Of a stretch of 64,000 nt of DNA, positions 35,524-47,800 are shown in pieces. The position numbers and the translations under genes were made by a program. The notes below the pieces were generated by a model. That model ran no database searches, was not told where the DNA came from, and worked only from the letters and a program-made list of their open reading frames with translations. How positions within the stretch are numbered: the stretch's first letter is position 1; every line of letters starts with the position of its first letter. This stretch comes from Lates calcarifer (lineage: Eukaryota; Chordata; Actinopteri; Centropomidae): the NCBI RefSeq assembly GCF_001640805.2, contig NC_066848.1:9400396-9464395 (forward strand). Reading direction: 5' to 3'.

Positions 35524-38500
35524 TCAAGTAATCCTATGAGAGATGAGCCTTTCACTCTGCTCCGATCCAAACAGCTCTTGGATTACTTCCTTTCCACAGT
35601 AGAACCATGTATCTACTGTAAATGGAAAAAACACAACAGTCAGCCTCACAAAAAATAAGACAAGAAATGAGATGCGCCTTTAATAATCTGGACATAACTG
35701 ACACAAATATACATCAAAATCCTACCTGTTGGGGGCACACACTCTTCCTTTCCACAAGGACATGCCTAAAAATAGAGTGAAACATCAAGTTATGAAATAA
35801 TATTCCAGGAGGAATGAGGCCTAATGTTGAAATTTCTGGTGTTGATTTGTTGCAAAAACAAATGAACAGAAGGTCACTCACTTCAACAGTAGCTTTAGCT
35901 TCATCCTGTGTGCAGCAGCACGGGCTGTCGCCAGCCGAGATGCATGTGTTTTTGCTGTATTGCGTGATAGGATACGGTCAGTTATAGTCAAGAAGCCATA
36001 AATTAACCAGTGAATTTTAAGATGAAGTCAGAGCACTGAGAGAAAAGCAGTGTGTACCAGCTCAGTCCACCAGCATCGGTCTTTTGGGAAATTAGGTTTT
36101 TCCAGAAGTTGTGAGTGCTCTTGATAACTTCAAGGGCAAAGTCCTGAAACACAAGAAACAGTAAGTGTTTAGTTCAAAGTAAGGTTTAATGTTAACTATA
36201 ATGTTTATGCAGGAAATCAATCTGTACATATTGCTAATTTAATTCTACTATAAGTTAAGGTTTCAGAGGCTTGCTAGGACCTGTGTGACTGCAAAGCAAA
36301 TGCTTAAGATTAAACAAATACCATTAGTCACAGTAGTGTTAGGTAAATACCTTGTCTTTGAACTCATCGTTGAAAGCAAACTTGTTCTCTGGCTTCCCAT
36401 CTGGCACTTTGTACTTCCTGAACCAGTCGACTGTGGCCTCCAGATAGCCAGGTTTCAGGCGCTGGACATCACTGATGTCTGAGAATAGACAGAAACAGCA
36501 AAGCCAGTTCAGCATGACTGATACACAACTGCACAAAAACTGAGAAAAAAAGGTTAAATAAATTGAGGTGCTTACTGTTCAAGTCGTTGGCTTCAGGGTC
36601 CTCCACATTGATTGCAATCACTTTCCAATCAGTCTCACCCTCATCGATCATGGCCAAGATCCCAAGCACCTTCACTGTGATTACCTCCCCACGGGAACAC
36701 ACCTAGAGAGGACATTTCCTTTTTCAATGAAATGAACATACACAACAAACACTGACATGACCCATCAATAAACATGAACAACATTTACTTAAGGGCTGGG
36801 AAATCATCAGCCACTGTTGTACCTTACTGCCGATCTCACAGACATCAATGGGGTCGTTGTCACCACAGCAGCCAGTGTCTCCGTCTTTGTGTCCGGGATC
36901 TTCCCATGTCTGAAACGTGACAAAACAAAGCATGGCAGCTGAAGTAACTACTAAACATCTGCTGTTGTACAATCTAAATACAGCAGTATCTGTATCGGAA
37001 ATGTTTACTAACCTGAGGAATGGCTCCATAGTTCCAAATGTAGCCTTTATGTGGGAAAACATTGGCAACAAACCGCAACTTGCCCTTCTTCACATCTTGC
37101 TTAATTGGGTTCAAGAGGTCTTTTGTTGCAATCTGAAAATAAATTGTATTGCTGTTACTTTAAAAAGACACAGCTAAAAACACAAAAAGTATGCAGTTAT
37201 ATGAAAACCAAAGCTGCTAAAAATCTGATCCAAAAGTTGATTATTTCAGATACACACCTCCATCTTAGCATTAGTCCATCTTGGTACTTCAACAACCATG
37301 TGAAAAATGTTCTGTAAGAGACAAGAATCAGCCACTATTGTCTTTCAGTTATTATGAAACAGTATGTGAAACAACTGCAATTTTAGAGCATCTTTACGTA
37401 ATGTGTTACACTCTTACTGTTACTGAATTATTGCTTTGGTCGAAACTTTTCCATAAAGAGGATTAATTGTTTAATATAAGATAATGGATAATCTCCTGCA
37501 ACAGATATTGACAGAGCACTGAGAAAATAGAGAGTAAAGGCCATTGCCTTTGCAAATAGACTATGACCTTGCAATTCTGGAAAGCATTACCTGCAGTAGT
37601 TCCAATACCTCAGCTTTGCTACAAAACCACATATTCATGGCCACACCACAGGTATACTTAATCCAGTGGGTAGAATTACAGGCTACATACATATTCACAG
37701 ATGTAATGGGCTACATTACCTGACTCTCATCAGCATACATTGGTATGTCATGGAATGGTGAGATGTACTTTCCCTCTGCATTTTCTGTAAAACAGTCAGA
37801 TAGATTAATATGCCAGACAAGTACAACCTGTTTTTTTTTTTTATCTCTTTCCTTCTCATGTCAACAACATTGTTCCCTACACCAGGGAAAATGATTGCAT
37901 CATGTCCTATGGTGCATTATGGTTTACTTTCACTTTTGGCTGAAGGTGCACCAATTAGATGCTTGTTGATCTTGTAAAACACATTTCTGTTCTTGTCTGA
38001 ATAGGAAGAAACAGGTTAGTTTTGCCCGTATTGTATTTCTGTAATGACCCTGGTCTGCATACACGCACCTTAAAGTCTTGATGATGAACTCATTCTTGGC
38101 CTTGTCTTTAAAAACTATGAACAAGGACAACAAAGTATGAGAAAGCTGCAAGATGAAACTGCTGAACGAGGATAATCAGTGATCAGCTCGCACCACCTCC
38201 CTTTAAGTATCAATGGGTTTATTAACGTCTTATTAGTTGTATAAGAGGGCGCTGACCCGGCTTTATGAGTTTATGCTGGATGACGTGTTAATGCACCTTG
38301 AGAGATTTCAGGAAATAACCAGTTTCCTTTTGCCACGTTCAAACATGAAAACTGATGCAGGTGAACGATGAGACAGAAAAACAAAACAAACAAAAAAGTC
38401 GACCATGAGACATGTTCGATTTCAGTAATCGTGTCATTTCACTTGCGACCGGTGAACCCGGCAAAACCGGCACTGCCAGCCAAATGATTCAAATCGAGCC

Positions 38501-38765
38501 GTTGTGATTGTCCAAACAAGTGTGGAAATTTGATTATAATATCCACTGAGACATCTCTGTCACTAATATGGTGAATAAAGCGGCGACAATAAATGAATAA
38601 ATGACACGTGGGAGGTTGCGGACTGGCCTGTGGGGTTTGTGCAGAGTCCTCAAAGTAGCAAACGAAAGACAAAACTTTACTGTATCTACTCATGTTCTAC
38701 TTACTGAAGAACAGGCGGTAGTCCAGGGAGTTGGGGGCTCCCCTCTGTTCCACTGTATAGCTCAT
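35524..38765 (-). CDS. ppa1: Cytosolic inorganic pyrophosphatase PPA1
   Basis: Eleven exons on the - strand: 38765-38705, 37784-37720, 37311-37258, 37132-37013, 36909-36823, 36702-36576, 36478-36351, 36143-36058, 35954-35882, 35765-35726, 35615-35524. They join to 311 codons including TGA, so 310 aa. The protein starts [20 protein letters not shown]. The family I pyrophosphatase core is complete: [20 protein letters not shown], the signature GDNDPIDVC (116-124) with the metal-binding aspartates, and [19 protein letters not shown] [20 protein letters not shown]. It hydrolyses PPi to two phosphates with Mg2+, pulling biosynthetic reactions forward in the cytosol. Human PPA1 has 289 aa. Here the C-terminus is longer and cysteine-rich: nine Cys between 243 and 287, then 25 residues after the WF near position 285, to HRIT. 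All three last exons have good splice borders, so the tail looks real. The gene is divergent from eif4ebp2. Confidence 0.95.
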
Positions 38766-38900
38766 GTTTAAGTGCTGGTTTGTGTTTGGTGTCCGGGTCT
38801 AGGATGGAGGATGGCGGCAGAAAGAAACGTCTGCACTTCTACGGTGGTGGGTAGTATGGAGTCAGGGAGGGCACGGCGCCTGCGCACTTTGTCAATGACG
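38766..38900 (-). promoter_or_regulatory. ppa1 5' UTR and promoter
   Basis: GC-richer sequence upstream of the ATG contains GCGCCTGCGCA at 38876-38886, an NRF1-type site, and an ATF-like TGACGC near 38897. No TATA box is evident. Confidence 0.45.
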
Positions 38901-39271
38901 CTTTCAGGGACTATCGGAAATATCGTTTAATTGAAAAACATGAGAGGAAAATGAATAAAAACAGACGCTCAAGACAAAGCCTATTGATTTTTTGCCTTCT
39001 CTCAGTGCATTGTAACTAGTCCTCTGTAACTAATTTTATTTCTAACGCTGTGGGGGGATTTCACATGACTGGGCCACAGTTTGTGCTTTTGCATCAGATC
39101 AAACTTGTGATCATAGCTTACAGGAAAGTCTCACGAGGAGTAACAGTGAATAGACCAATCAAAAACAACAGGCTGAGCCTTTATTGGCAAATAGCATAAC
39201 TGTCTGTATTTATATCATATTTAACGATGCAAAGACGTGTGCCTAAACCATCTTGATTGTGGACTATATGT

Positions 39272-39273
<2 letters not shown>

Positions 39274-39353
<80 letters not shown>
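39274..39353. repeat. TA microsatellite between ppa1 and eif4ebp2
   Basis: Uninterrupted AT dinucleotide run of 80 bp in the roughly 0.9-kb region separating the two start codons. Confidence 0.95.
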
Positions 39354-39356
<3 letters not shown>

Positions 39357-39419
39357 TAGTTTTACACACAATATAATCTGTGATTTGAGTCAAAAAACTG
39401 ACTGATAATATGCAATGGC

Positions 39420-39661
39420 AGCCTGGCTGCATCTGCTGATGACGCTGCGCTCCGCTGACCTCATATCCGCCCGCAACCTGTCGTGCTTCCTGCCTTGCTG
39501 AGGGAGGGGACGGTGCTGACGGCTGGGAGGACGAAAGGAGAAAGAAAGCCTTTGGGAAGATAAAAGAGAGAGGGGAACGGCCCAGGTTTCCACCGTCCGT
39601 CGGGAAATAAACACCCCAATTTTCTGTAGCTGCTGGATTTGTCACCGAATCGGCTCTGAAA
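39420..39661 (+). promoter_or_regulatory. eif4ebp2 promoter and 5' UTR
   Basis: GC-rich sequence just upstream of the eif4ebp2 ATG, in contrast to the AT-rich microsatellite before it. It probably contains the transcription start and the 5' UTR; no precise start can be given. Confidence 0.4.
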
Positions 39662-41628
39662 ATGTCGGCCAGTCGTCAGCTTAGCGAGAGCAGGGCCATC
39701 CCGACCAGGACGGTGTTGATCAACGACACAACGCAGCTACCTCATGACTATTGTACCACCCCCGGAGGCACTTTATTCTCTACCACCCCTGGAGGTAAAG
39801 GGATATCCCGTCAACTTTATCATATTTTTGGGTGTTTGTGTTTCTCACCAAACCTCACAGCATTGCTGTCACTGTGGCCTAGGCTGCCTTGTCATCCTGA
39901 TCAAAACAAAAACAAAGCTAAACCCCGCCCCTGGGCTCTCTGGCTGCTGCCTGATTGGCTGGTTTGCAGCGCAGAGATTCTGATGAATGCATTACTGGTT
40001 ATTACACTTATTATATTTAAAGAAAGTGAACATGTTTGGTTTACCATCCATGGCAAATAGGATAGCCTGTAGCTTAAAGCAAATACTGTAGCTATGTATC
40101 ATATTGTTCGGAGCACAGCCAGATTGCAATGTGTGATTTATTACAGTGCATGTAAAGACCTTCCACATAAGGAAGTACATTAAATCTAACAAGGATATTG
40201 TACACATGTCACTGCAGGACACGGTGTGGCTTACTTGAAATCTTTACAGGAATTGTGCAGGGTCCTACTGTTAAGGCATTTTGTTTGTTGCTCTCAACAT
40301 CAATTAATCGACTGATTGCTTTTCCTGTAAAATGTCAGAAAATAGTGGAAACCAACCACCAGTCCACAGCCTGTAAGATACTCAGTGTACATGACATGAA
40401 AATGAGGAAAGCAGCTTGAAAAATGCCTCAAATGAGTAAGAGACGATTATCATGATAGGTGACACTTAACTTTGTGTTAATTAACTAATCATTCAGCTCT
40501 AACTCAAATGTTCTTTTTGAGAATATTTCCATTAGTATTATTTTAAAGCAGGGGTTCCAAACCGGAGGGGCAACCAAACTGGGCCATTTCTGGAGCACCA
40601 CATACTTACTAAAATAAAATGGCAGCAGCAGTCACTAGCAAAAGGACTGATCAGATAGACACAAACATGTTTATGTAAATCATCCACTAACAAACCCCAA
40701 TAAATAACCTAATAACCGAGAAAAAACAACAAGCTAACACAACAATCAACCAGGGGTGATTTCAGACTACCACTCACACTGTATACCGTACATGACAAAG
40801 GAAGATGCATGTAACCAGAGGGAAAAAAATCAGAAGTGAAACTAAAGTCCTTACTTACAGCAGACATTTTGATCTGTCAGGCACAGGTGCTGCTTTGCAA
40901 TAACTGCTATAACTGGGTCATTGTTAATGTTATTAGTTCCACCTGTGCTCTCCTGCCATGAAAAGTCTACTCACTTAGAGCAAGTGCAGTCATGCTGTTT
41001 AGCTCATGATCTTGATGATTCACATTTAGTTTTTTCTCCTTTGTGTTTTTGCTCTTTTGGGTTTGGGTTAGTATTTTCACTGCCAAAGCCCAGACTGGGG
41101 CTGATAATGATTACTGTAAGAATGGTAGATGCTTCCAAAAAGGCTGAATGACTCAGAACATAATTGATAGCACTCACATAAGCTATTTATTTATTTATTC
41201 AGAGGGAGCATAAGTAACGGAAACACAATATGTGTCCTGTGGCAGGAACCCGGATCATCTATGACCGCAAGTTCCTACTGGACAGGCGCAATTCTCCCAT
41301 TGCCCAGACTCCCCCTGCTCACCTGCCTGTCATCCCTGGAGTGACCAGCCAAAATGTCCTGAGAGAGAACCAGAAGAATGAAGCCAACAACCACATCAAC
41401 AACCATGATGGCAAGCCCACAACCGGTAAGACTTACAATATGAGTAACCAACAGGAGTTGTTTTGTTGGTATAATCACCAATTCCTTTCTGCCCAGACAT
41501 GTGACAAACACACCCTGTGTAGTTCCTCATAACCATTTTTATGATAAAACAACCCAGCCTGTTCCTCTCACACCTTGTTGTCTTTTTGTTTTCAAGGTGA
41601 CGATGCTCAGTTTGAAATGGACATCTAA
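39662..41628 (+). CDS. eif4ebp2: eIF4E-binding protein 2 (4E-BP2)
   Basis: Three exons, 39662-39794, 41246-41425 and 41597-41628, join to 115 codons including TAA (114 aa; human 4E-BP2 has 120). Visible motifs: the RAIP motif (11-14); two TTPGG phosphosite motifs with Thr33 and Thr42, corresponding to human Thr37 and Thr46; the eIF4E-binding YDRKFLL (50-56); NSP and QTPP sites (Ser61, Thr66); the PGVTS segment; and the TOS motif FEMDI at the very C-terminus (110-114), encoded by the tiny last exon. Family knowledge: the unphosphorylated protein binds eIF4E and blocks cap-dependent translation, and mTORC1 phosphorylation releases it. The Asn-rich stretch before the last exon (NNHINNHD) and the placement beside ppa1 favour eif4ebp2 over eif4ebp1 or eif4ebp3. 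Confidence 0.96.
40280..40510 (+). repeat. Degenerate teleost interspersed repeat, fourth family, inverted copy
   Basis: TCAATTAATCGACTGATTG, then TGTAAAATGTCAGAAAATAG, and an end near TAATCATTCAGCTCTAAC. Its reverse complement resembles the start of the 34562-34740 element. Confidence 0.55.
40924..40949 (+). repeat. Short dispersed repeat, copy 2
   Basis: Identical over 26 bases to 27436-27461. Confidence 0.7.
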
Positions 41629-43735
41629 CCGACTGGAACCACACCAGCAAAAGCAAATGACCTGGCATCATGTGTGCCAGTGGCTTGGCTTGTAGAAACC
41701 AATGTTGTGAGCCCTCATGGCAGCCATCTTCTTTAGCTCTCTGTCTCGCTGCTGGATGTAATATGTGTAAACCATGGGGATTCAGTATATCATACATACA
41801 GGTACAGTGCGGCTGACTCTGGACGCTAGGTTCATTTGAATAGATTTCCATGGTTACCAGTTGCTGTACAAATCAACAACCACACAACAAGGGAGCAGGC
41901 CTGAACATTACGTACCCAGACACATTGCCCAATTAGTAGATCACAGTGCTCATTTTACAGCTTTCTGAGTCAGGATCCTTAACAGAGCACACTGTAAAAC
42001 TGATATTTCATATTTCATTGGGGGAGGAAGTGGTAATTTTTCATACTGGCCTTAGAATCAGTCAAAAGCTTTGATATTCATCACAGTCTTTGGTTTTGAA
42101 GGCCCTTCTAAGCATGTTATTTAAGTGATTTTTTTTGTTGGTTTTTGGAACTACTTGAAAAGCTCCACAATCTATTACCGGTTGTTTGGTCAGTTTATTT
42201 TCCCATGATGCTATGTAAAGGGATGCTGTGCTGTTTTATTTTCCAAATTAGGTGAAAAAGTTCATGCCATTCCAAGATTTTAGTTTCCATTACCAACACA
42301 AGCCTGTTTGAGATTCCAATTTTCAGGGGAAAACATTTTTAATGAACCTTAGACCATGATTTCATTGTTTTGTAATCATCAAATGATTGTATTTCCCACT
42401 GTTATGTAAAGCTACCTGGCAAATGCAAACCAAGCTTTTCATTTAGAATTCAATTTATCAATATAGTGGAACAATACCATGCCACTCATTAATCGTGATC
42501 TTGCTCTAAATTTTAGTGTCACGGGAAGGAAAGTGAATACACTTTTAAAACCTACATTCACTTACTGGTTTGTTGTGTTGGCAAGAGCTTTGTTCATAAT
42601 TTGATAAATCTAAGAAAGGAGGTAATACTTGGCAACATCTTTTAAGACCAGACCAGATAAACATTTAGAACAATGTGGAAATGGTTAGTATCCCAGTGTT
42701 CATTTTTGGTGAAACACAAGAAGATTTTTGAAAATGATCCAATGTTTTATATGCATTTTATTTTTAATACAGTTTCTTAGTATTGAGGGTATTTGTTTTC
42801 ACTGTCAAGCCTTTGGATTTGTTAAGACGTGTCAAGGAACCAGAAAACATTATTTGCATCAGGCTTGATAGACGCTGTCCCTTAATCTACAAATCTGTCC
42901 CCAGTGTCCTTAATCCATTTTACATTACCATATTCTTTTCATGTGTCATGTCTGCCCATGCCTTACTTTACATGAAATGCAGTAACTAAAACAACAGTAG
43001 GTTCCTTGTCATCAATTTGTACTTTCCAAAAGATGTTTATTTTTTCACTGTAACGTTAAGCAGGTAACATTGTACTTAGCAATTGAGCAAAACAAATATT
43101 TTTTTTATATATATATGATTTTCTTCCTCAAGCAGCTGTGAAGTTTGAAAGTACGATGGCATACATGTCATTTTGGGATTCTGAAGTACAGGTGGTGATG
43201 TGGATAAAAAAAGAGTGCCACATGCTCATTTAGTCCCTTTTTTTTATATACACCTGTCATCATAGTCCTACCTGCTAATTGTACTCTGTCCAAGTAGCAG
43301 CTCTGAACTTGGCAAATAAAATACCATGACGTTTTTGTTTTTCATTCAAAATTCATATGTTCAGGTTTCTCTGTATGACTGGAACCACTGAATGGCTGAA
43401 ATTATATCTATCAAAGATTTTATTTTATTTTTATTTTTGGCTTTGTAATTAACTTTGGCCATCTTTGTTGACAAATACATTGAGGGGTTGCTTGAACCCA
43501 ATTTGCATTGCACATTTTTGGTGATAAAACTCTTTATATCACAACATCATCATTCAGATTGCAGATTTATATCAAATCAGTTTGGTTTGACAATGAGGGC
43601 TTAACATTGTGTGTTGAAAGAGATGTGAAACAAACTTACTGTAACTTTCTGTTCTGATTTTAAACAACTTTATTTTAATTGAAACTTCAATGGCAGTGGA
43701 CACTGTTGCTGCAAGATCAATAAAGTTCCGTAACA
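41629..43735 (+). other. eif4ebp2 3' UTR
   Basis: AT-rich sequence with no other gene runs from the stop codon to AATAAA at 43719-43724, followed by a GT/T-rich stretch. A long 3' UTR (about 2.1 kb) is usual for this gene family. An earlier AATAAA near 43316 could give a shorter form. Confidence 0.65.
43719..43724 (+). terminator. Poly(A) signal of eif4ebp2
   Basis: AATAAA with TGCTGTGTTTTTAAT about 25 nt downstream. Confidence 0.65.
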
Positions 43736-44194
43736 GAAGAAAATGATGCTGTGTTTTTAATTATCTCTGCAGTTGTCTAGTTACTCTGAGAGAGGCAGAA
43801 AACACTGATAAAATCATTTAAAAGTCTTTCCTGTATGCCACCATATTTTACCACAGTATTCCTCGCTGATTCATGCTGTGCAGAGTGTGGCTCCTTTCCA
43901 CATCTGCCCAGCAAACATGCCGTGCAGACCCACTGTGGGTAGTTGTAGGTTTCTGTGGGCAGTGTGGCAGGGCAAAACCACACTATGTGGAGCAAGCTAG
44001 CTAACTTTGCTAAATTTCAGTGATTTATTGTTTTCTGTTTGATAACCTCCTGCTACTGACTCTCCAGGGGGCTGGGGGGGAACCCCCCGCTACTGCAGGT
44101 CCTTCAATCTGCACTGCAAGTTGCCTTATGCCTACCTCTCAGACTGCTTTTCAGTTTTCATTTTGGGTGTTGGATGTCAAAACAGCACCTGGTA

Positions 44195-44250
44195 AGATTC
44201 AAACCTGCCACCTCTGGGATTCTAAGCAAGCATCTCAGCAGCCTGTGCTA
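44195..44250 (-). repeat. tRNA-like fragment, possible SINE head or tRNA pseudogene
   Basis: On the - strand an A-box-like TAGCACAGGCTG (44250-44239) precedes a B-box-like GGTTTGAATCT (44205-44195) at tRNA spacing. A good acceptor stem could not be formed, so this is not called a functional tRNA. Confidence 0.35.
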
Positions 44251-44317
44251 TTAGACCTGATGCTTTTTTGTCTGGGTTTGGTGTTGTGAACTTACAAAAT
44301 CCAGCTACAGTCTTCTT

Positions 44318-44494
44318 GGAATTATTTGACTTTTTCCAAATTTTGTTATGTTGCATCAAAATTACATGCAAATTTATTAAAATTAAACTGAAACTGATTA
44401 AACTAATGATGGCATTTTAATAGCATACAGAGTCAAAGCCATTTATTTACATAATAATAAATACATAATAAATAATAATAAATAATAAAACTCA
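44318..44494 (+). repeat. AT-rich degenerate repeat with AAT microsatellite
   Basis: TTTTTCCAAATTTTGTTATG near 44330 resembles a fish repeat I recall. An AAT-type trinucleotide run occupies about 44450-44490. Confidence 0.4.
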
Positions 44495-44777
44495 ACCTAT
44501 TTGTACTCAGATGTCAAATAGGAGCCCCACCTGTGGAGCAACCAGGCTAAACAGTTGTAGTGTTAAATGGACCCTCATGTCATTTTTCATAATTTGAACA
44601 GCACCTGTTATTTTTATTAAAAGTTCTTTCTCTATATACGTTTATAATGGACTAGAAATATATATGTGTACTGCGTACTTTTTTTATTTATTTATTTTAA
44701 CGTTTGTGCATTTTACATCAGGCAACACATGTACGTGCCCGACCAATTTTCTACAGGCATTAATCCGGCCGCCTGCT

Positions 44778-44822
44778 GGTCCTTCCTCCTTTTCTACGTC
44801 CCTGAGCGAGGCCGGCGTCAAG
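44778..44822 (+). promoter_or_regulatory. rps24 start region with 5' TOP-like tract
   Basis: A pyrimidine tract CCTTCCTCCTTTTCT (44781-44795) lies about 30 nt before the ATG. Ribosomal protein mRNAs normally start with such a terminal oligopyrimidine tract; the exact start base is inferred. Confidence 0.55.
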
Positions 44823-47800
44823 ATGGTGAGTCTTGTGGCAAAAATTACAAATAAAATCCGTTCATCATCGAGGCCATCCGTCCATCGACACACATTAATT
44901 GCAGACTAAGTGATCGTTAAAGTCTGCCAGATAATAACATGTCAATATTGAAGCGGTAGGAAACTATATGAGAGAAAATTAAGGGGCACCATCCAGATGC
45001 TATCCGGACTGTTGTCGGTCTAGTTACCCTCACTGTATTTACCCGCATTGGGACGACGTGTACAGTTTCCACTCTGTATTTTCACAGCTTTTCATTAACT
45101 GCAGAACCTCTTTCACCTACACAGCTGCTCAAAAACTCACACTGTGGTATTTAGTCGTAAATTAGTAGATAATGAGCTTGGTGTCCTAGCTCCTAGCGGC
45201 TAACGCTAGCACACACTACATTGACAGCCGTGGCCAGGCCCTCTCTACACGCGAACGAGGATATTAACATACTATAGTACTATTTAGCATAAGCAACTGG
45301 CTCATTATTGTTTAAAATAACAGGCTGCATTGAAGCTGTGGAAGCATTTACGTTCCCAGTTTACCAAGGTACCTAAACCAGGAAGATAGCTTAGGGGCCA
45401 GTAGATAATTTCGTGGCCACAAGCCGTTTTTGGGGAGTTGCAGCCAAAGTTTGAAGTTAAGTAGATAATATCTGAAATATCTGATGAGTATTATCCTTTC
45501 CTCTTCACCCATCTTCAGAATGACACAGTGACAGTCAGGACCCGCAAGTTCATGACGAACCGGCTGCTTCAGAGGAAGCAAATGGTAAGGTTTAACATCC
45601 TGCTCTTCATTTACTCTGCCTTCCACATCATCTGTCGCTTGGACCAAAGAAGATGTAAAAATGTAACCTGTCTGTCTCCTCCGCAGGTCGTCGATGTCCT
45701 CCATCCCGGCAAGGCCACGGTCCCCAAGACTGAAATCAGGGAGAAACTTGCCAAGATGTACAAGACCACTCCTGATGTCGTGTTTGTCTTTGGCTTCAGG
45801 ACTCAGTTTGGTGGCGGCAAGACAACAGGCTTTGCCATGGTGTACGACTCCCTAGACTATGCTAAGAAGAATGAGCCCAAACACAGACTGGCCAGGGTGA
45901 GTTTTGTATCATTGCTAAGTCTCTAAATGAATGCTTTGATAGTTTATGTGGTAGGAGAGCGTTTTATTTAATGTGGTATTTGCTGATATAGGGAATTCTT
46001 TTTCACACATCTTAGAATTTCTGCAGCAGCTAGCAGCTTATGTACTGGACCTCAAATGTAGTTTTGAGTGGGCAGTATTTGCTTATACTGTAGAGGCTCA
46101 GCCACTGAGTGTACCTCATTGTACATGTACAGTAGCTTGCAGGGAGGCATCAGAGCAACACTTGACAGTTAAAAGGGTTGGATGATGAGTACAGTTGAAA
46201 GGTGTGAGGGTATGAGAAATAACACAGTGAAATGTAAGCTTATGATCCATAATTTACCCCAGGCACTGTTGATGGGTAATGTTGGAACAACTATATTATC
46301 CTGTGATTTGGAGGCAGCTTAGTTAACCTTTTGTGTTGCTGCAGATCCACTGCTTTAAGTTATTTTGATCAAAAGCTAATCAGTCAAGGACCCTTGTAGA
46401 CCCCAAACATTTTTAAAGCATGCTGATCAGTGTTTGCCACAGAATTTGTTCAAGTCCTATAACATGTTGTAACGTGTTTAAAAAAAAAAAAAATATCCTA
46501 ATAGGTTGGTAATGTGATCATTGTGAAGGCATTATCAGCATTAGGTTATGATCATGTTTTCACTACAACATGTTAATATGAGATGCTTGTCCACTTGTGT
46601 TCCCCAGCATGGTCTCTATGAGAAAAAGAAGACCTCAAGGAAACAGCGCAAGGAACGCAAGAACAGAATGAAGAAAGTACGAGGCATCAAGAAGGCCAGT
46701 GTGGGCGCTGCTGGCAAAAAGGTATTGTTACTGTTTTATATACTCTGTGCCAAACAAACCATCATTGACCACATTTGTAGTCAGTGCAGTTGATTCTCTT
46801 TCTTGATTTTAATTGCACACCTGTTCTTTTCCAACCCTGCTAATCTTTGTTTTTCACAACTTTTACTGTTTTAATTTCCTTTGTCATCTTCCCAATTGTA
46901 TCAAATGTTCTTCGGGAACTGTAGAAGGTAAATGTTGTTCATAAATAGACTAACTGCAGTGTACAGATAATCCAGGAGTGATAGATACTAGCCCAACTCC
47001 CTTTACACCCTCACCCGAGAGTCAGCACCTTACTGCTTTTCCCCCTGGATGTACACAATGCATCCAGTGTAAAATGATGTGACCCACTGGTTAATACTTA
47101 ACTGGCCATTCCTACTCCTAATACTAATGATTATAAGCCTAAACTAAAAAATAATAGTGCTGCAGACCCGGTTTTGGAAATCTAATGACAGTGTGAGGAG
47201 ATCCTATATATGTAAAGTACTTTAAAAATTCAGAACTAATCAGTGAAATCTCCTGGTGTAGTTTTGTTTCAGTGAAACCCTACATACCCTTGTATCCTCC
47301 ATAGCACCAATCACTGGCCTGAAGTCACCTAGAACAGGTCTCTGAATTACAAAACCTAGCTGGCCTGCATTCATATCATACAGTTCCTTCTGTAGTGGCT
47401 TCAGCACAACTAGCTTGTAAAAATATTGGTGCAGTCAAGCTATGTCTACCTTGGTTTTCATTGGCTTGGTTCTGAATGTGGTACATAACCCGTGGAGTAC
47501 AGCTACTAAAAATCCATTCAGAGATCTTTTCTATTCCATGTTTCAATTTTCAACATGTTAACATTGTTTTGTTCCATCTTTTGTTCTTGATTTTGCTTCC
47601 CATGGATTTCTTTTGCAGAAATGAAGTGTCAGTGTGCAGGTATAGAAGCACAAGCATGGTGTGCTATTGTGTTGCACATCAAAAGTTGATAGACCTGAGC
47701 TGTGCCATGCATGTCACACCCTGCTTTTCCCCTGCAGTTTTCCCTTCGTGTTTCCCCTCCTTCCCATGTTGTTTCATAGGTTTTCCTTCTCTCCCAGTCC

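Larger units (their letters stand above)
39795..41245 (+). other. eif4ebp2 intron 1
   Basis: Bounded by GTAAAG and an acceptor ending GGCAG. No exon was recognised. It holds a degenerate repeat (about 40280-40510) and the second copy of a 26-bp dispersed string (40924-40949). Confidence 0.85.

Noticed and set aside
38069..38114. A 46-nt stretch in ppa1 intron 1 (- strand) with AG before and a strong GTGCGT donor after, reading [14 protein letters not shown]
   Set aside because: Its length is not a multiple of three, so insertion between exons 1 and 2 would shift the frame. The direct junction 38705-37784 restores the conserved [15 protein letters not shown]. It could at most be a poison exon.
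39181..39645. 154-codon open frame on the - strand between ppa1 and eif4ebp2
   Set aside because: Half of it translates the TA repeat and the rest is the eif4ebp2 5' region; no family resemblance.
46176..46330. GATGATGA in rps24 intron 3 as a possible C/D box snoRNA
   Set aside because: No CTGA D box or terminal stem at suitable distance.
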